A stretch of 64,000 nucleotides of DNA, from positions 62,001-126,000 of the forward strand of contig NZ_JOTN01000005.1 of assembly GCF_000712595.1 (NCBI RefSeq), in the 5' to 3' direction. Positions 45,333 to 53,372 of the stretch are shown here, piece after piece; position 1 is the first letter of the stretch, and each line of letters starts with the position of its first letter. Made by a program: the position numbers and the translations under genes. This DNA comes from Bacillus manliponensis. Its GTDB lineage: Bacteria; Bacillota; Bacilli; Bacillales; Bacillaceae_G. The notes under the pieces were generated by a model. The model saw nothing but the letters and a program-made list of their open reading frames with translations. It was not told where the DNA came from and searched no databases.

Positions 45333-45357
45333 GCTTCACGTTATGATAAATAGTAAA

Positions 45358-45389
45358 AAAGAGCCGTGTGTATAATTACGGCTCTTTTT
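45358..45389 (+). terminator. Rho-independent terminator after the sugar kinase
   Basis: GAGCCGT / ACGGCTC stem, A-rich before and T-rich after. Confidence 0.88.
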
Positions 45390-45422
45390 GTAATTTGAGG
45401 GTTCTTTTTTATTTTTTTAAAG

Positions 45423-45449
45423 TCTTTATAAATCTTTAGAAAGTCTTTA
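45423..45449 (+). promoter_or_regulatory. Three TCTTTA repeats at 10-11-bp spacing before the carboxypeptidase gene
   Basis: TCTTTA starts at 45423, 45433 and 45444. The phased arrangement and the position 70-100 bases before the D,D-carboxypeptidase start suggest an OmpR-family site, plausibly for the VanR-like regulator at 42471. Confidence 0.45.
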
Positions 45450-45519
45450 ACTTTTCTTTCCTCTCTATTAAATATTGTGTTCTACACTAACCTTACATAA
45501 ACAAATGGGGGTTAGAAAA

Positions 45520-46395
45520 ATGAATTTTTTAAAGAGGCCGATTTATCTTTCTTTGTTGGTTTTTGCAATCGGTATGTTGCTATTTTACGTTCAGATTTAT
45601 ATGAAAGAGCCTACTATTGAAGCAGAGTCTGCTGTTTTAATAGATATGAAATCTGGGGAAGTTGTATATAAAAAAAATGAAAATATGCCTCTTGCTCCTG
45701 CAAGTATGTCAAAATTGATGACAGAGTACATTGTGTTAGAGAAGATTGAACAAGGAATGTTGGACTGGGAAGATTACGTTACAGTGAGTGAACATGCTGC
45801 AAATAGTGAAGGAGTAAAAATTGATGTAAAAGCTGGTGATCGTTTAACGGTTGAAGAGTTAGTTCATGCGATGGTAATATCGTCAGCAAATAATGCGGCT
45901 ATTACATTGGCTGAGCATATAGCTGGTAGTGAAAGGGATTTTACAAGGCTGATGAATGAGGAAGCGGAGCGCTTACAGTTATCACAGCATACACGCTTTG
46001 TGAATGCAACAGGACTTGAAAATGAAAGAGGAGAAGAGTCAAAAATGACCGCTTTAGATGTAGCTAAATTAGCGAAATATTTATTAAACAATTATCCAGC
46101 TGTAGTAAATATAACAAAATTAACTTCATATGAATTGAAGTCTCATCATGGAATATTAACTACAACAAATAAAATGCTGTATCCAGCTAATAGAAAGCTA
46201 TATTTTGAAGGTGTTGACGGACTAAAAACCGGATTTACAGATGAAGCAGGATATTGTTTTGCAGGGACGGCGATGCAAGGGGATAAAAGAATGATTTCGG
46301 TTGTAATGGGAACTAGTGATGGAGATAAACGATTTCGAGAAAGTAAGAAACTATTTTCTTATGGGTTTCGTAAATTTTATATTCCTTTTCTCTAG
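45520..46395 (+). CDS. D-alanyl-D-alanine carboxypeptidase (peptidase S11), short form
   Basis: A 291-residue penicillin-binding protein that trims the terminal D-Ala from peptidoglycan stem peptides. Catalytic motifs are SMSK (62-65), SSANN (SxN at 122-124) and KTG (236-238). A single N-terminal helix (about 7-27) anchors it outside the membrane. It lacks the PBP5_C domain and the C-terminal amphipathic anchor of DacA/DacF (about 390-440 residues). GGGGG eight bases before ATG 45520 decides the start. It probably belongs to the regulon of the VanRS-like pair, as VanY-type carboxypeptidases do. Confidence 0.9.
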   Translation: MNFLKRPIYLSLLVFAIGMLLFYVQIYMKEPTIEAESAVLIDMKSGEVVYKKNENMPLAPASMSKLMTEYIVLEKIEQGMLDWEDYVTVSEHAANSEGVKIDVKAGDRLTVEELVHAMVISSANNAAITLAEHIAGSERDFTRLMNEEAERLQLSQHTRFVNATGLENERGEESKMTALDVAKLAKYLLNNYPAVVNITKLTSYELKSHHGILTTTNKMLYPANRKLYFEGVDGLKTGFTDEAGYCFAGTAMQGDKRMISVVMGTSDGDKRFRESKKLFSYGFRKFYIPFL

Positions 46396-46697
46396 TTTAT
46401 CTTGTTGTTTACTACGGGGATGGTATTTATAGTTTGAAAGTTAATAGAGGAGATTTTTAACTTATAAGAGGGCGTTGGTATATATATCCAACATGACCAT
46501 TTCACACAAAAGTAGCTGCGACGTATATAAGAATGACAAACGTACTCATTTCATCCATTTGTTGTAACATAGCGCGCGGTAGGAAAAGGCCCTGACCGCT
46601 ACTGCACATGGAGGAACCTACTCTTCTACCGAAAAAGAAGAGTGTTTGTTCGTTTTTTAACTTGTATTTATATAGATAACAAGGGGGATATAGATTT
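46396..46697 (+). other. Intergenic region with a possible structured leader
   Basis: CGGTAGG (46577-46583) can pair with CTACCG (46626-46631), whereas ACTCTTCT (46620-46627) and AGAAGAGT (46636-46643) form a terminator-like hairpin followed by T-rich sequence. The pairings are mutually exclusive, as in an attenuator. The segment 46571-46620 is GC-richer than its surroundings. I do not recognise a known riboswitch class. Confidence 0.35.
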
Positions 46698-47270
46698 ATG
46701 AAAACAAAAGATGTTTTGCTATGGATAAGCTTTTATAGTTATTTTGTGTTATATATATTCATCAGTTTAGTGCTTGCATATACTGTAGATAGTTTTCACG
46801 TTTTGCCGAGCATTCCAAGTATCATCTTCATTTTATCACCATTTTTCTTTTTAACATTTATAGCAGGGATTGTATACAAGTTTACTAGGATAGATGATAG
46901 AAAAGATAGGAAAAGAAAGTTGCTCGGTTTTGTGAAAATTGGAATTGCTCCACTTCTTATTTTGTTTATTATTCTTGGTATAAATGAAAAGAATTCAAAG
47001 TTCGACGTAGAGCGATGGGCGAAGGATGAAGATAAACGTGTTTTGATGATTGATAATTTGTTAGAGGAACATCAGCTAGTAGGAAAAACGCGAAATGAAA
47101 TTGTTGAACTGTTAGGAAAAGGTGAGATTCCAGAGGTGAGTACTCATAATGAAGTACGGTACTACCTTGGTACATCATTACATAGCTTTTTTCCAATTGA
47201 CATCGAAACGCTTCTTATTTCGTTTGATGAAAATGATAAAGTAGTAAAATATGATATACAAGTAGGTTAG
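46698..47270 (+). CDS. Membrane protein with BamE/SmpA-like C-terminal domain
   Basis: A 190-residue protein not assigned to a named gene. Three hydrophobic segments (about 8-28, 38-60, 75-95) are followed by a soluble domain with LVGKTRNEIVELLGKG, then VRYYLGTS and LLISFDENDKVVKYDIQ. This is the SmpA/OmlA (BamE)-like pattern seen in Bacillus lipoproteins and beta-lactamase-inhibitor-like folds. AAGGGGG lies nine bases from the ATG. Function unknown. Confidence 0.75.
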   Translation: MKTKDVLLWISFYSYFVLYIFISLVLAYTVDSFHVLPSIPSIIFILSPFFFLTFIAGIVYKFTRIDDRKDRKRKLLGFVKIGIAPLLILFIILGINEKNSKFDVERWAKDEDKRVLMIDNLLEEHQLVGKTRNEIVELLGKGEIPEVSTHNEVRYYLGTSLHSFFPIDIETLLISFDENDKVVKYDIQVG

Positions 47271-47386
47271 TGTGTGAACATCTTTTTTCACCTAAAAAAT
47301 TGCCTTGTTCTTTATAACAGTAAGTGGTTAAATCAATAACAGATGGAAGAGGTTTTTGTAGTAATCGTTCATCTACTTTTAGTTAT

Positions 47387-47508
47387 TTTATTTAAGCTGT
47401 TATTTGTGGATTGTAAGACTTCAATCTAAAACTTGAGAAAAAGCGAAGAAGTTTAAATGGAAGATTAACAACTCGTAAAGGCCCGAGTGGTTTCACTAAT
47501 ACTGAACT
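47387..47508 (+). repeat. Degenerate bcr1-like repeat
   Basis: Starts at TTTAT. It aligns with the 23801 copy through GGATTGTAAGAC, AAAACTTGAGA, GAAGAAGTTTAAATGG and GGCCCGAGTGGTTTCACT, with many substitutions. An old, decayed copy. Confidence 0.5.
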
Positions 47509-47509
47509 G

Positions 47510-47546
47510 CACCCCAATGGTTAGACAAAAATTAACTATTGAGGTG
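47510..47546. mobile_element. Insertion-sequence end relic (paired imperfect inverted repeats)
   Basis: CACCCCAATGGTTA (47510-47523) faces TAACTATTGAGGTG (47533-47546): 14-base arms with two mismatches, nine bases apart. CTGCACCCCAATG-type termini occur in IS3/IS150-like elements of Bacillus. The two ends without a body suggest a deleted IS. A plain hairpin is the alternative. Confidence 0.35.
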
Positions 47547-47712
47547 TTTCTTTATATATAAAAATGTAAGTAGCTTTAAATGAAAATACTTGATGGATGT
47601 GCAAATGAATTTAAAACTTCTTTTTGGTATTATAGATGAAAATGTCGGTGAAATCGTACCAAATATCGATAAAGGAAATCAAAATGTTAGAGAGTTTATA
47701 TTTTCAAGTTGT

Positions 47713-48399
47713 CTACTGTATAAGCCCCTGTCTCAAAGCTTCAGCAACTGCCTGTGTTCTGTTACATACGTTCAATTTTTTTACGGCTGAAGTTACGTAA
47801 TCTCGTACTGTAAACTCACTAATTTCTAACAAGTTAGATATTTCTTTATTAGAATATCCATATGCTGATTGCTGAAGAACTTCGGTTTCTCTTTTACTTA
47901 AGGATATGAACTGTTTAGGGAGCATCGTTGAATAAAGAAGTTTTCCAGAAAGTAAAAAATAAGATTCTATTGATTGGACCATCTGATGATTGCAAGGGTG
48001 AGAGTTTTCGTATTGATCAAGAACAATAAATCCGCCAATGGTATTGGCATAACGTAAGGGGACAATTAAATAAGTACATAAATTGAATTGTTCAATATAT
48101 CTTATTGGGGTTTGGCTTTTTTTTGCATTTATTATGTACACGGTTTTCTCTTTAATAGCAGCCTCTAAAAAATATGGTAAGTTTCTTATATCATCTCTTA
48201 AATGATGGGATGGAAATGTATCTTTTTCTTTTGTGAGAAAAAGTTCTGTAATAAAATTGATAGGGGAAAAAGTAAGGATAGTTACTCTAGAGAATGGGAA
48301 AAAATATTGTGCTCCTTCTAAAATTTTTTTCGTTATTTCATTACGATCAGAGATGTCTTGCAAATTTGTAAGATATCTTTTTATTTGTTGATCAAGCAT
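47713..48399 (-). CDS. LuxR-family transcriptional regulator with GAF-like sensor
   Basis: A 228-residue regulator. The N-terminal 1-155 looks like a GAF domain (FSRVTILTFSPINF; YLIVPLRYANTIGGFIVLDQ). The C-terminal LuxR/GerE helix-turn-helix (about 163-225) carries LSKRETEVLQQSAYGYSNKEIS and TVRDYVTSAVKKLNVCNRTQAV. Divergent from the aldehyde dehydrogenase operon, which it probably activates in response to a small ligand. GGAGGGGAAT lies upstream of the ATG. Confidence 0.88.
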   Translation of the reverse strand: MLDQQIKRYLTNLQDISDRNEITKKILEGAQYFFPFSRVTILTFSPINFITELFLTKEKDTFPSHHLRDDIRNLPYFLEAAIKEKTVYIINAKKSQTPIRYIEQFNLCTYLIVPLRYANTIGGFIVLDQYENSHPCNHQMVQSIESYFLLSGKLLYSTMLPKQFISLSKRETEVLQQSAYGYSNKEISNLLEISEFTVRDYVTSAVKKLNVCNRTQAVAEALRQGLIQ

Positions 48400-48589
48400 C
48401 GATTCCCCTCCTTTTTTGATGAATCCCTACTTTTATAGGGATAGTAAGGTTAATTTATCTTAGGTAAAATTCAGAATATAATAAGTTTGACTTTTATGAA
48501 AATAATTCTTAGAAGAGTGCTATTTACAATTCTATATTTAAGATATTGTAAATTCAAGCTTTAGATGAAAAATAGAGGAGGGATTTTAG

Positions 48590-50125
48590 GTGTCAGTCGA
48601 TGTAAAAATGAAAGCGTTTCCTTTGTTTATTAATGGCAAGTGGGTTGAATCAGTTAGTGGAGAAATATTTGAAGTCTTTAATCCCGCTACTGGTGAAATG
48701 GTAGCTAAAGTGGCAAAAGGTACAAAAGAAGATGTCGAGTTGGCTGTAGCAGCGGCTAGTAAAGCTTTTGAACTTTCGGCCTGGCGTGAGATGAATCCGA
48801 AAGCAAGGTCTAAGATGATGTTTGACATTAGCCAAAAGATTTCTGAGCATGCTGGGGAGTTAGCTTACTTAGAATCTATTAGCTCCGGTGCAACAATCCG
48901 CCGATTGAAAAGTATAGATATTTTAACAGTTGCGGATCTGTTTCAAACGATTGGTAAGTTTATTCTCGATTATCCATATTCGGAAACATTACCAGTGCCT
49001 CCATTACCTGGACCTGCTCATAATTTTATATGGAGGGAGCCGATTGGCGTTTGTGCTGCTATTACCCCATGGAATATGCCGCTATTACTTGCTAGTTTCA
49101 AAATTGCTCCGGCATTAGCGATGGGGAATACGATTGTGATAAAACCAGCTAGTTATACGCCACTTTCTACATTAAAATTGGCAGAAATTATTTCTGAGGT
49201 CGTTCCTCCTGGTGTAATTAATGTCGTACCTGGTCCTGGGAGTGAAGTAGGAGAAACACTTGCTAAGCATCCAAAGGTTCACAAAATTGCTTTTACAGGA
49301 TCAACAGAAGTGGGCCGAAAAGTGATGCAAATGGCAGCAGGAACGATTAAAAATACAACTTTGGAGTTAGGTGGAAAATCACCAAATATTTTACTAGAAG
49401 ATGCAGACCTTGATATTGCTTTACCAGGAAGTTTACTAGGTGTGTTCCTCCATTCTGGTCAATTATGCGAATCAGGTACGAGGCTTTTTGTACCCGATCG
49501 AATTTATGATGAGGTAGTAGAAGGACTTGTAGAATGGACAAGGACAATTAAAATCGGAAATCCTTTAGATGAATCTACCGATATTGGCCCAGTTATATCG
49601 AAACAACAAAAAGAAACGATTCTTTCTTATATTGAAGAAGGATTATCGGAAGGTGCAAAACTGATTTGTGGTGGAAAAGAGGTAGTTGTACCTGGATGCG
49701 AAGATGGACACTTTATTGAACCAGCTATTTTTACTAACGTAACGAATGATATGAAAATTGCACAAGAAGAAATATTCGGCCCGGTATTATGTGTAATCCG
49801 ATACTCTAATTTGGATGAAGCGATTCAAATGGCGAATGATACGATTTATGGATTAGCTGCAGGAGTTTGGACGAAAGATGTGAACAAAGCTTACCAAGTT
49901 GCTCGAAAGCTAAGAGCAGGTACGGTTTGGATTAATGATTGGCATCTACTTCGTACTGATGCACCATTTGGTGGATATAAACAAAGTGGACTCGGACGTG
50001 AGTTAGGTAAGCATTCATTGGATGCTTATACCGAAATTAAGCATGTTCATACGTCGCTTGTCACGGATTTAGAGAAAAGAGCTACGAACGGGATTTTATT
50101 TTCTAATTCAAATGTAAATCAATAA
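48590..50125 (+). CDS. Aldehyde dehydrogenase
   Basis: A 511-residue NAD(P)-dependent aldehyde dehydrogenase. Motifs: NPATGEMVAKVAKG, PWNMPLLLASFKIAPALAMG, FTGSTEVGRKVM, catalytic Glu in TLELGGKSPNI and nucleophilic Cys in HSGQLCESGTRLFVP. The start is GTG (SVDVKMKAFPLFINGKWVE) behind GAGGAGGG. First gene of a three-gene operon with an iron alcohol dehydrogenase and an exported protein, implying stepwise oxidation of an alcohol to an acid. Specific substrate unknown. Confidence 0.92.
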   Translation: MSVDVKMKAFPLFINGKWVESVSGEIFEVFNPATGEMVAKVAKGTKEDVELAVAAASKAFELSAWREMNPKARSKMMFDISQKISEHAGELAYLESISSGATIRRLKSIDILTVADLFQTIGKFILDYPYSETLPVPPLPGPAHNFIWREPIGVCAAITPWNMPLLLASFKIAPALAMGNTIVIKPASYTPLSTLKLAEIISEVVPPGVINVVPGPGSEVGETLAKHPKVHKIAFTGSTEVGRKVMQMAAGTIKNTTLELGGKSPNILLEDADLDIALPGSLLGVFLHSGQLCESGTRLFVPDRIYDEVVEGLVEWTRTIKIGNPLDESTDIGPVISKQQKETILSYIEEGLSEGAKLICGGKEVVVPGCEDGHFIEPAIFTNVTNDMKIAQEEIFGPVLCVIRYSNLDEAIQMANDTIYGLAAGVWTKDVNKAYQVARKLRAGTVWINDWHLLRTDAPFGGYKQSGLGRELGKHSLDAYTEIKHVHTSLVTDLEKRATNGILFSNSNVNQ

Positions 50126-50161
50126 TGGTATTTTATAAAAAAATGATATGAGGTGAGTCAT

Positions 50162-51385
50162 ATGGCAACTACTTATTCTCCCTATATGATGCGTACGGTG
50201 GTTCATAGCGGTTCTGGAAGTAGAGTAATGATTCCGGATTTATTTCGGGGATTAGGAGGAAAAAGGGTAATTTTATTTAGTGATCGTGGCTTGCAACAAG
50301 CCGGTGTTGTTGATCAAGTAGCAGAAATTTTCAGCTTAACTACCCATGGAGTTGGGCCAGAGTTAGCTGGTATTTATTTAGATATTAGCCCTGATCCAGA
50401 TATGGAATGTGTAAATGATGCCATCCGGTATGCCCGTGAAAAAGGTGCTGACGGTTTGTTAGCTGTGGGTGGTGGAAGTGTACAGGATGTCGTAAAAGCT
50501 GTGAAATATGCACTGCATAAAGGAATATCAGATATTGAAGAAGCGATTCCAACTGGAGTTGTCATTATGAATTGGCCAGAGGCAAACTATATTCCTATCC
50601 CGCATATTGCAGTACCAACTACTGCAGGGACAGGAGCGGAGGTTTCGCCTGGAACTGTAATCTCGAACAAAAAATTGAATGTGAAATCTGGGATGCTGAA
50701 TCCTTTCATCACGGCAGATATGGCTGTTCTTGATCCGGACTTGACTGTGGGATTACCGCCAATGATGACTGCAGCTACTGGGTTTGATGCTTTAACCCAT
50801 GCAATTGAGGCTCTAGTTTCTCCAAATGCAACTGCATTTACGGACTCTTATGCGATCCATGCTATCCGATTAATTGACGAAAATTTACCGCTCGTTGTGG
50901 AAAACGGTAAGAACATTGAAGCGAGAATGCTTATGTTACAAGCGAGTACGATGGCAATTATGGCGTTTATCTATGCGCCGCTCATTTGGCCTGTTCATAA
51001 CTTCGCTCATGCTTATGGTACCTTGTACAATATTCCTCATGGCGTAGCAAACGGAGTATTACTTCCTGTTGTAATGGAAAGGTTACCGGGCTTATATGAA
51101 GCAAACGCGCACAAATTAGCCGACGCGTTACGAATTGATACGAATGGAAATGAACCACCACAACTACTGAAAGGGATAGTAAATAAAATAAAAGCACTGC
51201 AAGAAAAAGTTGGATTGCAGAATAATTTCACACAATATAATGCAAGAGAAAGTGATTTGGAACAAGTGATTCAAGCTGTAGCTACGGATCCACTCAGTGT
51301 TGCATACCCGATTCCTGTAGAGATTATTACGGCTGTCGGAAAACAAGTTATTGAAACGGTTGTACAAGCTCCTCATCGTTATTAG
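50162..51385 (+). CDS. Iron-containing alcohol dehydrogenase
   Basis: A group III (Fe-type) alcohol dehydrogenase of 407 residues. NAD-binding GADGLLAVGGGSVQDVVKA (about 97-115), PTTAGTGAEVSP, metal-binding Asp/His in ATGFDALTHAIEALVSPNA and in WPVHNFAHAYGTLYNIPHG. GAGGTGA seven bases upstream supports ATG 50162. It interconverts an alcohol and aldehyde, feeding the aldehyde dehydrogenase encoded 36 bases upstream. Confidence 0.92.
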   Translation: MATTYSPYMMRTVVHSGSGSRVMIPDLFRGLGGKRVILFSDRGLQQAGVVDQVAEIFSLTTHGVGPELAGIYLDISPDPDMECVNDAIRYAREKGADGLLAVGGGSVQDVVKAVKYALHKGISDIEEAIPTGVVIMNWPEANYIPIPHIAVPTTAGTGAEVSPGTVISNKKLNVKSGMLNPFITADMAVLDPDLTVGLPPMMTAATGFDALTHAIEALVSPNATAFTDSYAIHAIRLIDENLPLVVENGKNIEARMLMLQASTMAIMAFIYAPLIWPVHNFAHAYGTLYNIPHGVANGVLLPVVMERLPGLYEANAHKLADALRIDTNGNEPPQLLKGIVNKIKALQEKVGLQNNFTQYNARESDLEQVIQAVATDPLSVAYPIPVEIITAVGKQVIETVVQAPHRY

Positions 51386-51402
51386 GGTAAAGGGGGCGTA
51401 AT

Positions 51403-53094
51403 ATGATGAAAATGAAACTATTTCTTTTATTTAGTAGTTTGCTATTGGTGTCATCGACTGTTACCTATCCAGCAAAGGCGGAAGCGAATACGAAAGAAAC
51501 TACTAAGGATATGAAACAGAAAAAGGAGAAAAGTCCGTTAAGTGATATTGATGTACCGAATAGGCCTCCGAAAAATCCTTTTTTAGTAGATGGGTCATCA
51601 GGGCTTACACATTTGGATTCTGCCCAAACGGATTCAACTGTAATTCCAGGCCCTTCTGGAAAGAAGAAAATCTCTAAAAAACAGATTCAACGCATGCCAG
51701 GTGGTTTAATTAATATTAGTTATGTAAGTGGGCCAGTGTATCCTACAGGAGAACAAGTGATTTGGCTAGCAAACAATAACCGGATTGCAAAGGTTTTGAT
51801 TGATGATGATCAGTTTAAACCCATTTCGGAGTTTAAAATTCCAGGTCAGGCGTATTTATCACGGAAAGATGCTAATAAGGTAACGAATAAAATGGATAGT
51901 TTCAAAAGTGAGAAAGATTTATTACATTACATTAACAAGGAATTCCCTAAATATGGAGAGAATGTTGCTGCGCGTTCCGGGGTGTATCCAGTAATGGACT
52001 ACGAGGGGAACTTTTATACGGTTGTAAATGAGAGCATTATGGTTTTTGGTGACAAAAACCCACATGATCCATTCTCAGAAATTGAATTAAGACGACAGTA
52101 TACATTGCCGAAGGAGATTTTGAGTCCAAACGCAAAATTGCCTGACGCGATATTAGGGCTAAATATTACTTATGACGGTCAACTGGTATTTGCAACATTA
52201 GGTGGTGTAGTGGGAGTAATAGACCGTTATTTCCAAGAAGAACCGCAGTACATTAAGTTAGATGGGGAAACAATCTCAAATTCCTTTTCTCTTGATGAAA
52301 AAGGTGGTATTTATGTAGTATCTAGTAAACACATGAATAAGTTTGTTTGGGATGGAGAGAAGTTAAGTAATAATCCAGAAGATGGAGCTTGGAAATCGGA
52401 GTACAACGTGGAAGAGGGAGCAGCTGGTGGTATAAAACTTGACATAGGATCAGGGTCTACTCCTACTTTAATGGGATTTGGTGATGATGAAGATAAACTT
52501 GTTGTCATTACGGATGGCTCTAAAGCGATGAACATTGTTGCGTTTTGGCGCGACGAAATTCCGGAAAACTTTCAGCAGCAACCTGGAACGAAATCTAACC
52601 GTATTGCTGGGCAAATGAAAGTCAATTTTGGACAAAAAAATGTAGAGGAAGCACAGTCGGAGCAATCAGTAGCAGTACTAGGATATGGTGCCTTTGTAGT
52701 CAACAATACTCTTCCTGATAAGCTCCAAACAAAGATTGAAAACGTTATTGTTTCCGGTGTAACACGCCAAGGACCAAAAGGAGTCGAAAAATTCGAATGG
52801 GATTCGAAGAAAAATGAGTGGAAAAGTAAATGGGCGGATCCAAATATGAGCGCCCCGTCGGTCATCCCTCTTATAAGTGCGGGAAGTAACCAAGCTTATT
52901 TCAATCGTTATGTTGATGGGGCCTGGGAAATCACTGGACTGGATTGGGATACAGGTAAAGTGAAAACGCGCTTAATCTTAGGAGACAGTCAAGCATATAA
53001 CGGGGCTTATTCTTTAATTCAGCTTCTACCCAATGGTGATATTGTTTACGGAGGTTTAACGGGATATTTGAAAATCAATACAAATAAAAAATGA
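51403..53094 (+). CDS. Exported protein of unknown function, likely beta-propeller
   Basis: A 563-residue protein with a Sec signal peptide (cleavage near AKAEA, residue 28). A Lys/Thr-rich linker precedes a large domain with repeated beta-rich motifs such as YDGQLVFATLGGVVGVIDRYF, SLDEKGGIYVVSSKHMNKFVWDG and LPNGDIVYGGLTGYLKI. These resemble YVTN/PQQ-like propeller blades, but I cannot assign a family. Third gene of the dehydrogenase operon (17-base gap, AAAGGGGG site). A substrate-binding or oxidising partner outside the cell is possible but speculative. Confidence 0.75.
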   Translation: MMKMKLFLLFSSLLLVSSTVTYPAKAEANTKETTKDMKQKKEKSPLSDIDVPNRPPKNPFLVDGSSGLTHLDSAQTDSTVIPGPSGKKKISKKQIQRMPGGLINISYVSGPVYPTGEQVIWLANNNRIAKVLIDDDQFKPISEFKIPGQAYLSRKDANKVTNKMDSFKSEKDLLHYINKEFPKYGENVAARSGVYPVMDYEGNFYTVVNESIMVFGDKNPHDPFSEIELRRQYTLPKEILSPNAKLPDAILGLNITYDGQLVFATLGGVVGVIDRYFQEEPQYIKLDGETISNSFSLDEKGGIYVVSSKHMNKFVWDGEKLSNNPEDGAWKSEYNVEEGAAGGIKLDIGSGSTPTLMGFGDDEDKLVVITDGSKAMNIVAFWRDEIPENFQQQPGTKSNRIAGQMKVNFGQKNVEEAQSEQSVAVLGYGAFVVNNTLPDKLQTKIENVIVSGVTRQGPKGVEKFEWDSKKNEWKSKWADPNMSAPSVIPLISAGSNQAYFNRYVDGAWEITGLDWDTGKVKTRLILGDSQAYNGAYSLIQLLPNGDIVYGGLTGYLKINTNKK

Positions 53095-53108
53095 AAAAGC
53101 TAGTATGT

Positions 53109-53213
53109 AAAAGATGGTTTTGGTACTATGCCGGAGCCATCTTTTCTATCTTTCTTTCAAAGAAGACGATAGTGTTGAAAAACTGATGCGCGATTTGTGT
53201 ATCAGTTTTTTGT
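53109..53213 (+). terminator. Tandem rho-independent terminators after the dehydrogenase operon
   Basis: First hairpin AAAAGATGG / CCATCTTTT (53109-53145) and second AAAACTGAT / ATCAGTTTT (53180-53210), each followed by T-rich sequence. Confidence 0.8.
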
Positions 53214-53372
53214 TTTATAACGAATCCGAATGAAAAGAAACTATTCTCTTCCTTTAAATATCTAAAAATAAAAGAAGAGTATCACATAAATAGAAAAATA
53301 TTTAGTATAAAAAATAATTTAATTTGTATATAATTATAAATAAATATACTTACAAGAGGGTGTTTTATACTT

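Larger units (their letters stand above)
47271..47712. other. Intergenic region containing repeat and IS relics
   Basis: No credible gene. It holds a degenerate bcr1-like repeat followed directly by a short inverted-repeat relic of insertion-sequence type. The open frame 47590-47790 begins with MNLKLLFGIIDENVGEIVP but runs into the antisense of the LuxR-type gene, so I do not call it a gene. Confidence 0.5.

Noticed and set aside
47590-47790. Open frame of 66 codons starting MMDVQMNLKLLFGIID
   Set aside because: Its second half is the antisense of the LuxR-type gene's 3' end, there is no ribosome binding site, and I recognise no family. At most its first 35 codons could be a relic.
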